From Brachypodium distachyon (Eukaryota; Streptophyta; Magnoliopsida; Poales; Poaceae): 64,000 nucleotides of DNA. The notes beneath the pieces were generated by a model. It was given only the letters and a program-made list of their open reading frames with translations. It searched no databases and was not told the DNA's origin. The stretch is taken from the NCBI RefSeq assembly GCF_000005505.3, contig NC_016131.3, positions 21,039,501-21,103,500 of the forward strand. Direction: 5' to 3'. Below are positions 9,803-22,189 of this stretch, piece by piece. A program made the position numbers and the translations under genes. The first letter of the stretch is position 1. The number at the start of each line of letters is the position of its first letter.

Positions 9803-11747
9803 ATGGGTGGCAGCAGTACTAGCACAAAGGCTTATGGTGCCGTGGTTCTCATCCGGCTCATGTATTCCGGTATGCATGTCATGAGCAAGGTAGCGCTGGA
9901 CCAAGGCATGAACCCCTTCGTGTTTGTGTTCTACCGGCATACAACCGCTGCCCTCGTGCTGATCCCTGCTACTTTCATTCTAGAGAGGTCAGCTTATTGT
10001 TAACACTGTCTTGATCGATGTTTGTCTACTAGTTTCACCGTTTCTATAACTTGCTGTTGCCTTATTGTTCTGTTGCGCAGGCGAAAAACTAAGCCGGTTA
10101 CGTTGAAAATTGCGGGGAAGATGTTCATACACGCCTTATATGGGTAAGATGAGTTGTTCTTGTGTGAGTTTGATTGTTCTGGTGGTAGTTCATGCTTGTT
10201 CAGAGGTCATCTGATATCTTCTGTTGCGCATGTGTTACACTCTGTGTCCGCACTTTGATCTGGGTTATGTTACTTATCTAAATATTTCAGCTCACTGATT
10301 CCAAGTCTAACCTGGTGAAATTCCTGACATTTCTGGTTCTCAGGGTAACAGCAGTGGGTGTCTTGTTTAACCTTGGTCTCAATTATGCTTCAGCAACATC
10401 ATCATCAGCACTGTACAACGTTCAACCCGTGGTTACCTTTATCCTGGCTGTCATATTTGGGTATGGCGTTATTTTCTCCTATTTTTAATTTGCATGCTGC
10501 TTGTCATGGAGTACTATAAGAATCATGGGAAGTGAAATTAACACGTGGTTTCACGGCAAAGTAATTGCAAATAAATGAATTAATAAAGAACTATCTCTCG
10601 TTTAAAAAAGAAAGAAAGGGAACCGCCTACACGTAACAGAGTTCAGGAGATGCACTTGCTCAGAACCCAGGGCGAAAAAGCAACAATGTCGGTTTCCTGT
10701 CCTGAAGGAACAAACAAACTCTTTTGTGACAGGATGGAATCTATGAAGCTCAAGAAGCTCCACGGCAACGTGAAGGTCGCCGGTATCATCTTCTGCATCG
10801 CCGGCGTCACCGTGCTGGCCTTCTACGAGGGCCCAATGTTCAAGTCTTTCAACCATCACCGGTTCGTCCAGCACGGCAGCACCAGCAGCAGCTCCTCTGG
10901 AGCAGAGACCAACTCCAAGAAGCTATGGGTATTTGGGATTTTCCTCATGACACTCTCCAACATTTTAGCAGGCTTGTGGACAGTGCTTCAGGTACATACA
11001 TAAGCGCGCACTCGAACTTCAAATTTGATCAGAGATTCAGATCGTGAACTCCAACTTTTCTTGGTCCTTTATTTGTTTCAGGGGCCACTGATAGAGGACA
11101 CTTCCAAGCTGATGAACACCACGCTACAGATCTCCTGCGCGTCGGTCCAGGCATTCGTCGTCGCCGTCGCAGCCGAGAGGGATTTCTCCAAGTGGAAGCT
11201 GGGCTGGAATATCAGCCTCGCCGCCGTCATCTACAGCGTACGTCGATGAGCCTCGGCTCCGATCCATATTGTGTTTACTGAAAACGCTCACCTAAAAATG
11301 AACGCTGCAGGGCGTGATTGTCACCGCGCTTTCGTACTACATGCAAATGTGGACGATCTCCAAGAGGGGGCCGGTGTTCCTCGCCATGTCCATGCCGCTT
11401 ACGTTGATCTTCACAATCGTCATTTCTTCATTCGTTTTAGGAGATGCCGTTAGCCTAGGGAGGTATGTAGGCGGCATCCTGAACTACCTAAGTACCTGAG
11501 AAATGTCCAAATAAATTCCCTGCATTAATTAACTAGACTCTGTTTTTATTGTGATGCTTTCTTTCTTTGTGAGAGCAGTATAATTTCTGGGATACTACTG
11601 ATTGGGGGCCTGTACAATGTGCTGTGGGGGAAAAGCATGGAGAGAAAAGATGACATGAACAAGATAGGTGCCGGTAAACCTGTCCTGGAGCTGCAGGCGG
11701 ACAAGGAGGCTGATCAGGTGCCAGATGACGCGGCAGCAAAGGTCTGA
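9803..11747 (+). CDS. WAT1-related protein (nodulin MtN21/EamA-like transporter)
   Basis: Seven exons: 9803-9987, 10081-10143, 10344-10460, 10733-10991, 11082-11237, 11311-11462 and 11579-11747. All introns are GT-AG and the phases agree, giving 366 residues, the normal family length. The product should be a ten-helix membrane protein with two EamA halves. Family motifs are visible: FVFYRHTTAALVLIP in helix 2, LNYASATSSSALYNVQPVVT, WTVLQ before the second half, and MSMPLTLIF with GGLYNVLWGK near the end. Relatives move auxin, amino acids or other small metabolites across the vacuole or plasma membrane; the substrate here is unknown. The polar C-terminal tail is probably cytosolic. A serine-rich insert (STSSSSS) lies in the central loop. 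A paralogue with the same deduced length is at 35634-37431. Confidence 0.93.
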
Positions 11748-12859
11748 GCGCAGCCACGCAAGTGATGGGACAGAAAAGATTGTGTCAACTCAAGCCACAC
11801 TACTTGGTGTCAAAACTGTTGTAAAGCGATTAAGCGACGCATGCAGATCTACTCACTCCTGTGAACCGGTGGCATGCTGTTGATTTGATTTGATCCAGGC
11901 CGGGGTGGTAGCTTTAACATGTGGCATCGTGGCCATTGCTTGTATATATAGACCTACTTTCCGCCACCGTACGTGGTTTCCTGTCAAGTGTCACGTAGTA
12001 CCAGACGTCTCTCCCGTATCGAATAAAAGAAAGTTTCAGATGCCTTTTTCAGTGTGTTTCAACCATCAACATGCATTATGATTGTACGGGCATGGATGGT
12101 CGGATATGTCATTCTTTATGTGTTTGTTTCGTGTCTGCCACGACGCATATGTTGTGCGCATGATGGTGGCCAGGCCAAACGCCAAAGTCATGGCGGCGAA
12201 ATATAGTATTACCGTGGTGGCTTTCGCAGGTTCATGCATATTGTAAAAATGACATATTAATTGCCGTATCTTGCAGAGCAGGAGTATAAACAAACAACCC
12301 ACTGCCGGAGTGTAAGTAAAGAAAGAACAAAGAAGCTTCCACTGCTTGTACGGAAACCACGTCATCTCCAGATCCCCTGCTGTATGTGCCAATCGATCAG
12401 TAAACCGGCTGGGCACGCGAGGCTGCCGCTGAAAATTGGGGGAGCGTGCGCGTCTGTCCGTCCATGGATGTTCCTTTGTCTACGCCGTGTCGGCCGACAC
12501 TGCAAATGGTGTTAACAAAACAACAATAAGCGCACGGACTAGCTACAGAGGAACGTGTGCGCGCGGGCTGGGGCTTACGTACGATGGATGCGTGTCTTCT
12601 GTCTGTCTGTACAGTTGTGGTTTCGAAGCTATAGCGACAGTTCGGGATAACGGGCTGTCCTACGTACGTCGGCGACAACCAGGCGTACGTCGTCCGGATC
12701 CGGCCGACCAGAGCTAAACAAACCGTTGGATCTTCCATTGCTCACGGTTGGTCAGGATTTAATTCACCAGAAATATTTGAGAGGAGTTGGGGTGTTTCAG
12801 TCTAAGCAGAAGGCCAGGTGCTTCTGCCTGCTGGTCTGACTTACAACACTTAAAGGAAA
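11748..12859. other. Intergenic spacer
   Basis: This holds the 3' flank of the transporter gene and unique-looking spacer. Short overlapping ORFs on both strands at 12066-12738 show no recognisable family or consistent coding pattern. No element ends were identified. Confidence 0.5.
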
Positions 12860-14078
12860 TTTATTTACAGGGACGTCGCATCATCATTGGTAATGGGCGA
12901 ACTACTGATTTCTGAGATGATGCTTGGTGTGGACACACTCCGTTCTGCCAATTGTTCCCTGGTCTTTTTGTTATATCTAATAATGTAGGTTGTTCTGTTA
13001 GAACATTATATGACACTAGATGGAGGCTGACATTTAGACGTTGGTTAGATCCTGTGTTGCAAGAAGAACTGCGAGGTTTGAGAGATATCCTTACAGGCGT
13101 GGCTTTGAATGAGTAAAGGGATAGACCTAAATGGAAATGGACTAAGTCTGGAATCTTCATTGTGAAATCTATGTATGAACATCCGTCTAGTAGGGGCAGA
13201 GACCTTTCGTTTCGACACCTCTGGAAAGCCAAACTTCCTTTGAAACTCAAAGTCTGGATGTGGCTCATTTGGCATAATGCCATTGCCACTAAGGACAACA
13301 TGCTTCGCAGGAACTGGATAGGAGATAGTAAATGCAGGTTTTGTGATGAGCTTGAGACCATTCACCACTTATTCTTTGATTGTGTTGCTGCCAAATATGT
13401 CTGGGGGTGGTTAGTCTAACCATAGGGGCTGACACAAGATCTGTGATGTTCTCCCAATACTTCTGGTGGGTGTCTAGATACTTACCTATCTCAAGAAATC
13501 TACAGATCATTGGGGTGGCGGCCATCTGTTGGGCAATATGGAAGATTCACAATAAAGCTTGCTTTGAAAAGAAACTCATTCGATCCCCTGCTGAGATTGT
13601 TTGTTATGCTTGCGCTTTCCTCATATACTGGGCTGGGTTGCAAAATGAATCTGAACGTAATAACTTGTTAGCAGGTGCAGCTGCTTTAGAGGCGGAGGCG
13701 TTGCGGCATCATGAAGGCCAAGCGCGCGTGGACAAGAGGAAGCCGAAGGAGCATGCTGATGATGTTGGGGGAGACAAGAAGCAGAAGATGGATGACGAGG
13801 CAGTCTGACTTCCAGATCATGACTATTGCGGAGCAAAAACGAAGGAGATACAAAAAAATTTTTGGGCAGGATCCTGGCTCTGTGTGCCAATTTTGTTATC
13901 TATTTTCTGTATGGTTGGACATGTTGTTTCTACTCCAGGAACCAATTATGGTCCTGTTGGTGTGTGTTCTTGTTAGCCTTCGGGCGACAAGTTTGTGAGA
14001 ACTCTGTGTGGGGTGAACAATGTTGTTCCGTTATCTGCTGATAGTGTAACACGATCATATGATCGTTTAAAAAAAAAC
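12860..14078 (+). mobile_element. 5'-truncated LINE (non-LTR retrotransposon), ORF2 3' end
   Basis: The segment translates in pieces to the C-terminal part of a plant L1-type ORF2. An upstream stretch contains stop codons (near 12915 and 13115). The zinc-binding domain that follows plant LINE reverse transcriptases (zf-RVT) is then read at 13162-13419, with the CRFCDELETIHHLFFDC motif. After a frameshift the tail runs at 13480-13808 (AAICWAIWKIHNKACFEKK). A 3' region ends in an A-run at 14070-14078. The reverse transcriptase and endonuclease are missing, as expected from incomplete reverse transcription. The left border is approximate and no clear target duplication was found. Confidence 0.85.
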
Positions 14079-14218
14079 TAGTCAGGTTGGTTTATCTCTT
14101 TTGAGTAAACAATATATGTGACCTTATAAATCTAAGAATTACCTTAAAAAGTCACGGAAATATGATTATGGAGTTACAAACAACTCCTACACATGTGAAT
14201 TGACTAGGGAAAATAATA

Positions 14219-14331
14219 CTCCCTCCGTCCCATATTAATTGATGAAATATTACATGAATCTAGACGTTTTTTGCTTATAGATACATCTATGATTAGGCAA
14301 ACTTGAGTCACTTAATATGGGGCGAAGGGAG
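14219..14331. mobile_element. Stowaway MITE, first of a duplicated pair
   Basis: CTCCCTCCGTCCCATATTAA at the left pairs with TTAATATGGGGCGAAGGGAG at the right, between TA dinucleotides. It sits in a host sequence that is itself tandemly duplicated, with a second MITE at 14393. Confidence 0.88.
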
Positions 14332-14392
14332 TACATATTTGCATGGAATTCAAACAACTCCTGCACATGTGAATTGACCATGGAAAATAATA

Positions 14393-14473
14393 CTCCCTTC
14401 GTCCCATAATAAGTGACGTGGATATGTGTAAGAATTTTACAATTCTACATCACTTATTTTGGGACGGAGAGAT
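14393..14473. mobile_element. Short Stowaway MITE, second of the pair
   Basis: CTCCCTTCGTCCCATAATAA pairs with TTATTTTGGGACGGAGAG. At about 81 bp it is shorter than its neighbour. The flanks (CACATGTGAATTGAC on the left, TTTGCATGGAATTCAAA on the right) match those around the first copy. Confidence 0.82.
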
Positions 14474-14838
14474 TACATGTTTGCATGGAATTCAAATAAA
14501 ATCTGAATCTTTTCAAAGAAAATTTGAAATTTACTAGCTGGACTGGAAAACTAAAGCCATCGCCAGTTAGCTTTCTATGGTCAGTTGCAAACTTTTCTAC
14601 ATCGAGGTCAAGGTCATCCGGTGGCTACAACATAGTCGAACTCGGTGATGTTGACGAGTGGCATTCGGTTCACCCCGGTGGATGCATCGATCGAGGTTAT
14701 GTGTAGCCGACAAAAACAATCTGACAGAAAGAAAATGTCTAGCGGTTAAGCTCGTCGTTGTAGATGAGTCTACCGGCAGTGGCGTACCAGTCGGGTGATT
14801 GGATAGGGGCACGCCCGACCCAATAATTGATTTTTTAT

Positions 14839-14890
14839 ACTCCCTCCGTCCCAAAATAAGTTTATGCAAATTCACGTCACTTATAAAAAA
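14839..14890. mobile_element. Truncated Stowaway MITE end
   Basis: TACTCCCTCCGTCCCAAAAT is a typical Stowaway terminus, but no matching right end follows. The neighbouring 14490-15687 stretch is otherwise a mixed spacer. It includes a GC-rich block (14980-15300), T-runs at 15303-15335 and low-complexity ORFs with no recognisable family. Confidence 0.6.
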
Positions 14891-15687
14891 TAGAACCGTA
14901 CTCTTGGCCCCCCCTCCCCCCACCACACACACACCATTAAAGACGCCGCGTTAGTCCGACCTGACCCCATACATATTGAAAACGTTGATCCGCCGCTGTC
15001 TACCGGTGAAAGAAATTAGTCCGAAGAAGTTGTGCTGCGAAGGCGGCGGCCAGAGTCACGGTGGACGCCAAAATTCGTCGCGTGCATGCAGTCGATTGTT
15101 CAAGCAATTGGCCGGGTGTTGGCGTCGTCGCATCGAGATCGACGGTGCTCCTGGCGGCGCCGTGTACAGGGGGTAGGCTGGGGCTACGGGAGGAGGCAAG
15201 GAGGCAACGCGGTGCCGAAAAGAGACGAGGGAGAGACGGAAGATCGGTTTCTTAAGGCTGCGAGGCGGCGGTTCGCATGGCCGGGAGATATGGCGTCGGT
15301 TGTTGTTTTTTTTTTTTTTTGCTTTTTTTTTTTTTGATTGAGGTCATGGCGTCGGTTGGTAAGCGAGCAAGCAGTGAGAGCGAGGCTAGCTCGGGCTGTG
15401 CAGCGCGCCAGGTGGGCCTTGGCCTCGACGCTAGAAGTAAGAAAATATCGAAAGAGCAAAATAAAGAGATTTGGCCCAGGCGGGAGGGAAAAAGAAAGAG
15501 AGCGAGATAGGAATGGGCTTGCTGGGATTTTGGCCCAATGAAAGGGAAAGATCTTTTGTGCTGTAAAAAAAGAGGGATTCAAAATCCAGGATTCAAAGTA
15601 AATTCAAAATCAGGTTCTAAAAAAATAAATCCAAAATCAAACCCAAACGCAACCAGTAAAATATGAGATCACAGAGGCTATATGGAA

Positions 15688-17065
15688 CTAGTCAAAATTC
15701 CGTGCGTTGCTACGGAAAATAAAATGTGAATACAAAAAATAAAATAAATTATTACAACGCCATGAAAACAGGTTTACGATGTATGAGGGTGGATTGTATG
15801 TTAAACAAATTTTAGAACTGAATCTGGTGCAAGAAACACCAACTTCTTTTTTAATCTCTCATATTTGAAAGACCTAATTGCAAAAAGTTTGTTTCGACAA
15901 TGTTCATGAAAACTAACTACCTTGTTGTTAAAGTTAAAAAACCTGTAAATGCATTATGTTTCTTCCCACAACTGGAGCATTGGGTAATGCAATACAAAAT
16001 AATTAGATATGGTAATTCGGTAGGACTTGCATGTTTATCCCTAGCGTTAGTTGATGCCTATCCTTTATCATTAGAACGGCACTCCTTGTCTCCTCGTTTG
16101 AGAGAAAAGTCGCCCCTCGCAGCTGACCAGCGATGCAGCCTCCAATTGCCCCGACACAGCCACTGTCGGCCGCCCTGGGAAGCCCCAAATCGCCTTTGCG
16201 CCACCGGGAACCACGCTCACCCTCCCGCCAGCGCTACCGGTTGCACCAGCGGTGCCGCTATCGCCCGCGTGCCGCCCCAACGCGAACCACGCTCGTGTCC
16301 CAGTGCGGTTGACCGACCGCCGCTGGCTCCCTGCACCTCGCCGCCGCACGCATCCGCGGCAGGATGTGTTCCTTTCAGTTCTGACTTATAAGACAGATAG
16401 TTTTAGTCTCGCTTTTCTTTGGAACGACGGATGGCAGCGGGGGTGACCGTGACGGTGCGTGAGCACGAAGTAGCTGCGACGGACGGCGGCGCACGACGAC
16501 GCCGGTCGCTGCATCATCCATGGTGAAGGCAGCGGCGTCCTACGCGGGGTGGTCCACAGTGGCCAGTGACGTTCGCAGGGAGGGAGGCGGCGAGGTCATC
16601 TGGGACGGCCCACGACGGCATGACCTTGGAGCCGGTCCCCTAGGGCAAATGGTCGGTCGGGCCATGGCTCTCGCAGCGAGGTCGGGGTTTGGGGGCAGAA
16701 GAAATCGGAGGAGAGGTAGCAAGATAGAGAAAGATTGATGGGCTGGGCCTCGGGGTCGGCGAGCGGAGGAGGGCAGTGGCGGCGCGCGCAGGGGAAGGAG
16801 AGGGCGGCATCCATGGCTAGGGAGGGAGAGCGCGGTGTGCGACGGGGAAGGCTGCGATGGGTGAGAGCGGCAGTGGTGGCATGGAGAGGAGACGCGAGGC
16901 TGGCGGCGGAGCGAAGAGAAGGAAAAAGAAAAGGAAAAAATGGTTCGAAATCCAAACAATAACCCATGCGAAGAAAAAAAAATTGTGCGGGGGTTAGGCG
17001 AGGGCAGGGACGTATGGCGGCGACCGTACCATCACCACCAACTGCAATTTAAGATATCGTATAGA
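15688..17065 (-). mobile_element. Probable non-autonomous Helitron
   Basis: Read on the minus strand, the 3' end has a short hairpin (CCGTAGCAACGCACGG), a few bases and then CTAG followed by T. This is the Helitron terminus and closely resembles the ends at 42899 and 54135. The proposed 5' end is TCTATACGATATCTTAAATT, preceded by A, so the element would sit between A and T as expected, with no target duplication. The interior is GC-rich (16090-16960) and may include captured gene DNA, but no family is recognisable and there is no Rep/helicase. The 5' end is less certain than the 3' end. Confidence 0.6.
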
Positions 17066-19113
17066 TATTTGGAGCTATTTTTTTTATCATAATCAAAACA
17101 TTTATATACATGGCTTTAACAAGCCTCATCTTTAACAGCCTCACAGGTAAATTGACTCGTCATCTTGGGCGAACCTATGTCGTCTCTTCTCCTTGATGCA
17201 GATGCACTAGGTCCAATTTGTTTACTAGCAATTAGGATTATCTTTTTGCTATTTGCACCTGTTTAGTTCAAGAAAAGTGATCCAGGTCTGAAACTCCATG
17301 ACGTGAACAATCCCAAGTTCCCAACAAGCATTAGTTCAACCCATTTGCATGCAACAGGAGTCATTTTTTTCTCTAACTTCGACCCTGATCTTGATGCAAT
17401 ATTCTCATGTAGTGCCACCTAATCCACATACTTTGCAACACTCAATAAAATGGCTAGTCTACAAACCCGGTTGTCATTAGTTACAAAAACCACTAACCAC
17501 AAGTCTAGGAGACTACTTGGACTTCTACCGGTTGTCATTAGCAACCAAGCTAATCTGATGAGGCCGTGCAGCATCACAAATAGGTGGATTGTGGCCGAGC
17601 TTGGCACGCCACTGGTGTCAGAAATCCATTTGCCGCCAAGAAGGCAGTCCTAACGTGCGAGTCTTCTTGATCAGCGCTGCCAAAAGAGTAAAACTGGCCG
17701 GTGAAAACCACGTACAGTATTGTTTAGTAATTTTATATTGTGGCTAGCTCTCGACCACATAGACTGAAATGGATTGCAAATTTCAGAGAACAACACATCC
17801 GGCCAAGACCACATGTTTTAATTAGAACAAAAAGATGTGTGGGTTTTCTCCTTGCGCTAAGGAGCGAGGACCTTGACTACACAAATAGTAGTGTGTTGAC
17901 GTGCTTTTTGCCATTTAGAGTGAATGGAAAGTAACTTTCCTCTCAATTTCATGCTTGCCTTAAGTTCTTTTTCTTTCTTCATGTAAAATATAGTGTGAAA
18001 CTGCACTTTCTGTAAAGCCACGGTATGGTCTCATTTGTTAGGGAGACACGTGAGTTGGCTGAAGTTCAATGCAAGCCTAGAAGTCTTGTGGACTGTAATC
18101 CAATGTGGTGCCACCAATTCACACAAGATTTCAGCAGAGTTATCATTTAGGAAAAAAAATCAGCTTTCTTTGTGACTGTAATCCAAAGCACCCGAGCAGG
18201 CATGACATGTCCGCCACGGTGTGAGGTGCCACAGCCGGTGCGCGGCACGTGATGATGTTTGCAGGACGTCGGTAACATTGTTGTACAACTTGTCATGGGT
18301 CTTGAAGAGGGGGACTCTGTGCTCTGAGCAAAAGCCTCGCATCACCTTGGTCGGTGCTGACGACAATTATAACACGTCATCACGTGTCATTTACCTTCTT
18401 GGAGGCGTCATTCCGAAGCCTCACCCGCCATAAGGGTCTTGCCTCTACATACCTCCGAGTTAAAACCCAAGCTCACCGGAGCGGTCAACGACAACGTTTA
18501 CGTTGTTTCCTTCTTGAAAGTGTCCCCTTGGATTCCAAAATCTTGTGAGCCAATGTCGACTTGTGGGGTTGCACAGAGTTCCTCGATTAGGGGCGGTGGG
18601 TGCCGCTCAGATGGTTCGTTGTGTGTCGAAAAGCTGGAGTCATGGCTCAGGATGCCGGGGCTGCCTATTTGTTGGCCCACCAGACCTTGTTCGGTTCGTT
18701 GTACGTCAGGGCGGCGAACCCGAATGTTCGCCGACAACCTTCATCTACGGGTGGTCGTATTGGTAACCGAGCATCTGATTTTGTGCCGTTATGGATCGCT
18801 CGAGTGAGAGCAGAGCTGCCGGGACGGCGGCGGCGGACCAGGATGTGTTTCTATCACATTGTGCCATGTGGGCAACTGAGCCATTCTTTTTGAGGATTTT
18901 GATTGAGGTCTGTTTTCCTCGCAAACAGGCCATGACGTGAGGTTTTTAGTGTTTTTAGTTCACAAAACTACACCTGTTGTGATTAAGGTTTCACTGAACC
19001 ATAGTTGATGCTAATTTTCTCACAGAACTATCACTCTTGAACATGTCTTCTCAGAAAACCCTAATATACCGGTTTAGTGTGTTTTGACAGCGATTCTGGT
19101 AGATTGGCCTTGT
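17066..19113. other. Intergenic spacer
   Basis: No gene or complete element is recognised here. Short ORFs around 18360-18890 on both strands overlap each other and match no family I know. Confidence 0.45.
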
Positions 19114-19924
19114 TGTTGTTCTAAAAAACAACAGGAGTAAGGGATGCCAATGCTTGATGGCACAAGTGCGAGAATAATATGTAGGGTGTGTACGCCGGCC
19201 TTATAGCAAAGGTCGCCGTATACTTGGACCAGTTGACATGTCGATATTTTTTTAATAGGTTCGGTCGACCCTGCGGGTACGACTTAGTCAGACTTCGAGG
19301 GGGTCGTTAGCCAAGGGGTTGGGCCGAACTCGTCTTCCCAAGTCACCTATATCGAGAATCTTTCGGGGCCGCCTCAGACTTGGGCCGAACTCGTCTTCCC
19401 AAGTAGTGAGGTTAGGATACCCTCGAGACTCTAACCCGATCCCTCTACTTCGAGTCGAGGCCGTACTAGACGACCCGCAACCTCGAAACTAGGCTTCCTA
19501 AGGTGCGTCCCCGAGGTTGAGTCGAGACTAGGCTCGACCCAAGCACACGAGAGCGGGCTCCTTAGGTGGCTCTAGCCCTCTCCCCTTTGATCTTATTCCA
19601 ATGGAGAGTGAGTGATACATGCCCCCATAGGGGGTATTTATAGCCTAGGGGTCCATTACAAAAGACCATGGCTACCCTTGAGAGAGAGGAAAAGTGAGGG
19701 TAAAGTGGCAAACTCATCCTACACCTTTCTTGGCCCCTACTCAAGCTCCTCTTCTCTTTTGACCATGGCATGAGAGGCTTGACTCGTTGACTCCTTTGAC
19801 CGGCGCCTAGTTGGCATGGCTACGCCTCGTTGGCAAATTGACCGGTCTTTGGGATTTGTTGACTTGGTCATCGCCACGTAGGATTACGGCCCGGCCCATG
19901 TAAGGATTTTATTAGATTACAACA
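19114..19924 (-). repeat. 3' LTR of the Gypsy element
   Basis: About 811 bp, matching 32631-33435 in the same orientation. Divergence is clear near 19290-19320, where the two LTRs differ by indels. On the minus strand it starts TGTTGTAATC just after the polypurine tract. Confidence 0.92.
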
Positions 19925-19937
19925 GTAGCCCCCTTGA
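19925..19937 (-). other. Polypurine tract of the Gypsy element
   Basis: On the minus strand TCAAGGGGGCTAC abuts the 3' LTR. This is the expected priming site for plus-strand synthesis and fixes the element's orientation. Confidence 0.75.
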
Positions 19938-20035
19938 GCCGGAGGCATTGGGAATGCCTTCAGGTCAACTTCAACGTCGACGACGTGCTGAGACTCTTCT
20001 TCCGACACCTGGATTGTAACTCTCCTTGGGATGAG

Positions 20036-20350
20036 CCACCGGCTAGGTAGGTTTTATGAGAAAACCAGGCCTAGGTGGGCTGCCTTGAGATACTTGTGGT
20101 TTTGGAAGTTTTCCCGGTAGACTTGAGACCTTCGAGGCGTTGCGTTGGGGGAGCCACCGGCTAGATAACTTTTCTCGAGGAGGACGATAGACCTAGGTGG
20201 GGTTGTTACACAAAACTTGCGGTTTTTTTTAGTTTTGGCGCATCCCAAGGGATCCTGGGAATTTTCCTGGGAAAATTAGGGCCTTAGAATCTTCGGCGTG
20301 GAGAACCACCGGCTAGGCCAGTTTCTCGGTGAGAAACCAAGCCCAGGTGG
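20036..20350 (-). repeat. Three related hairpins in the 3' non-coding region
   Basis: Copies lie at about 20036-20078, 20154-20200 and 20306-20350. Each starts CCACCGGCTAG and ends with a matching (C)CTAGGTGG or CCCAGGTGG arm. The inner stems differ but stay paired: GGTTTT with AAAACC in copy 1, GTTTCTC with GAGAAAC in copy 3; copy 2 is weaker inside. This suggests structure rather than sequence is conserved. The rest of 20351-22180 is GC-rich non-coding DNA of the retroelement. Confidence 0.7.
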
Positions 20351-22189
20351 GTTCCTTCGCGACGTTTCGTCGGTCGTGAATTCTATTTCCGAAGAAACAG
20401 ACATTTTTGAGATCTTCCTTGTGAAAAACCGTGGCCACGAAGGTCTTTCTTGCGAAGTTTGGAGATCGGGGGACTTCTTTCACAAGACAATGAAACTGCT
20501 GGGGTTTTGTGAATTTCTAGCTTTTCAAGGGTCCCGGCGTGAAATTCTCAAGCCGCCAAGGGGCCGCTCGTGATTTTCCACTTCCTAGGGGCCTTTTCTG
20601 CAAAAAGTCCTCTCCATGGGCCTTCCAACGCACACGAGCGCGTTTTTGGGCCGTGCTCGGCCTCGTGGGCCTCCCGAGCGTGCCGGCTGCGCCCGACCAG
20701 GCCCGAGAGGCTTCTCTCCTTTTTTTTTATCTGCTCATTATTGGACCGAGGCCCACTTCGTCGCCCGGCCTGCATACCGGTTCGCAGGGTTAAGTGGTTG
20801 GATCGGATGGGCAGGGTCGCTCCCATACCCTAGATCCGACGGCTGCTGTGCATCGTCTTCCTTCGTACGGGCGAGAAAGGAGGTCGTCCTCCTTTCCTCT
20901 TTCGTCGAGGGTCCCGCTGCTAGGTGATGACGCCAGCGACCACGGGGCTCGGCCAGGACGGCGTGGGCGGGCCTGGGGCGACCCGATGGCCCTCTTTTGT
21001 CCTCTTTTTTTTGCTTTTCCTCCCCTGCTCTGCGCCCTTTGTCCGTTGGTCGGGCTTGACCCTTGTCCTCTTGCTATGACCGAGCCGACAGGCGATATGC
21101 TGGGTCCGGACGTCGAGGGGGCTTCTTGGCCTATAAAATGGAGCCGTGGGATGCTCGGGGAGCCATGCCCACTCTTGTTCCTCCCCTTCCGGTGCCGAAG
21201 ACGAGTTCGGCAGCATCCGAAGGATAGGACAAGACCGGTGGCGTTTAGGAGCTCCACGGGAGCGCGTAGCTCCTCCAAGAAGTTGCCTAGTCCATCACGT
21301 GTGCTGAGGATTGTCGAGCCTTCGTGGGGATTGAGGTTTCGGTGAGCGTCGGGCTTCGAGCGTTGCCGGCATTGCTTGCAATTTGAGCCACGAAGAGGGG
21401 GCGCCCGGGTACTTTTGTGTCCTTGTCGAGGTCAGTCATGCCGGGGTGTTTGGTTTTTGCCCGACAGGCGTGTTTAACGCGTGCGCCGGTGAGCACCTTG
21501 GATGCGGGGGCGCCCGGGCATTTCGTCGAATATCCTCGGCGCGCGATCGGAACGGCACGAGGGCTTGGCCGACGCGGCTGGGGTGCGTGCAGGAGGGCGT
21601 GCGTTGGGCGTAGGAGCGCCATCATGGGCGGGGACGCTCGGGTGGCCACGCGTGGCGCGGAGCATTCTTCGCCTTCAGTTGTGGAACGGGCGGACCGCAA
21701 CGCAGGGCTCGGCGGCGTGGCATGGGCGCGGCGCGGCATGACCCGGGGTGTCGGTCTTTGATCGAACACCTCGCGGGCGTCTGCCTCCTCCTTCCCGTCT
21801 GAGGATTGGGCCCGTTATTGGTTTGTGGGCCTTAGGCCGCCGTGGGGGGAGCTGGGCTCCCCTCATTCTTCTTCTTGGATCGGACTGGCGGCCAGGCCGT
21901 GGGCCTTGGACTGCCTTGGGGGAGTTGGGCTCCCCTTTCTTTTTTTTTGTCGCTGCACTGGGCTGGGCCGGCGGTAGCGTACTCGGGCCCGGGGCCGTTT
22001 CCGAGGGGGACTCTTCCTCGGTTTTTTTTACCGGCGAGCGTTCAAGACCTTGCGACGTAGATTTTCCCTAGTTGCTTCCTTGGGAATTTTTGCAATTTGC
22101 ACTAATCTTTGGGCGTCTTCTTGGAGGTGGGATCCGACGTGGAGCGTTGTGATTGCGCCGGCGGGAGTGTCGAGCGAGAGGCCTCCCAT

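Noticed and set aside
20790..21770. Several ORFs of 100-180 residues on both strands
   Set aside because: They lie in the GC-rich non-coding 3' region of the Gypsy element and show no domain; overlapping frames indicate composition only.
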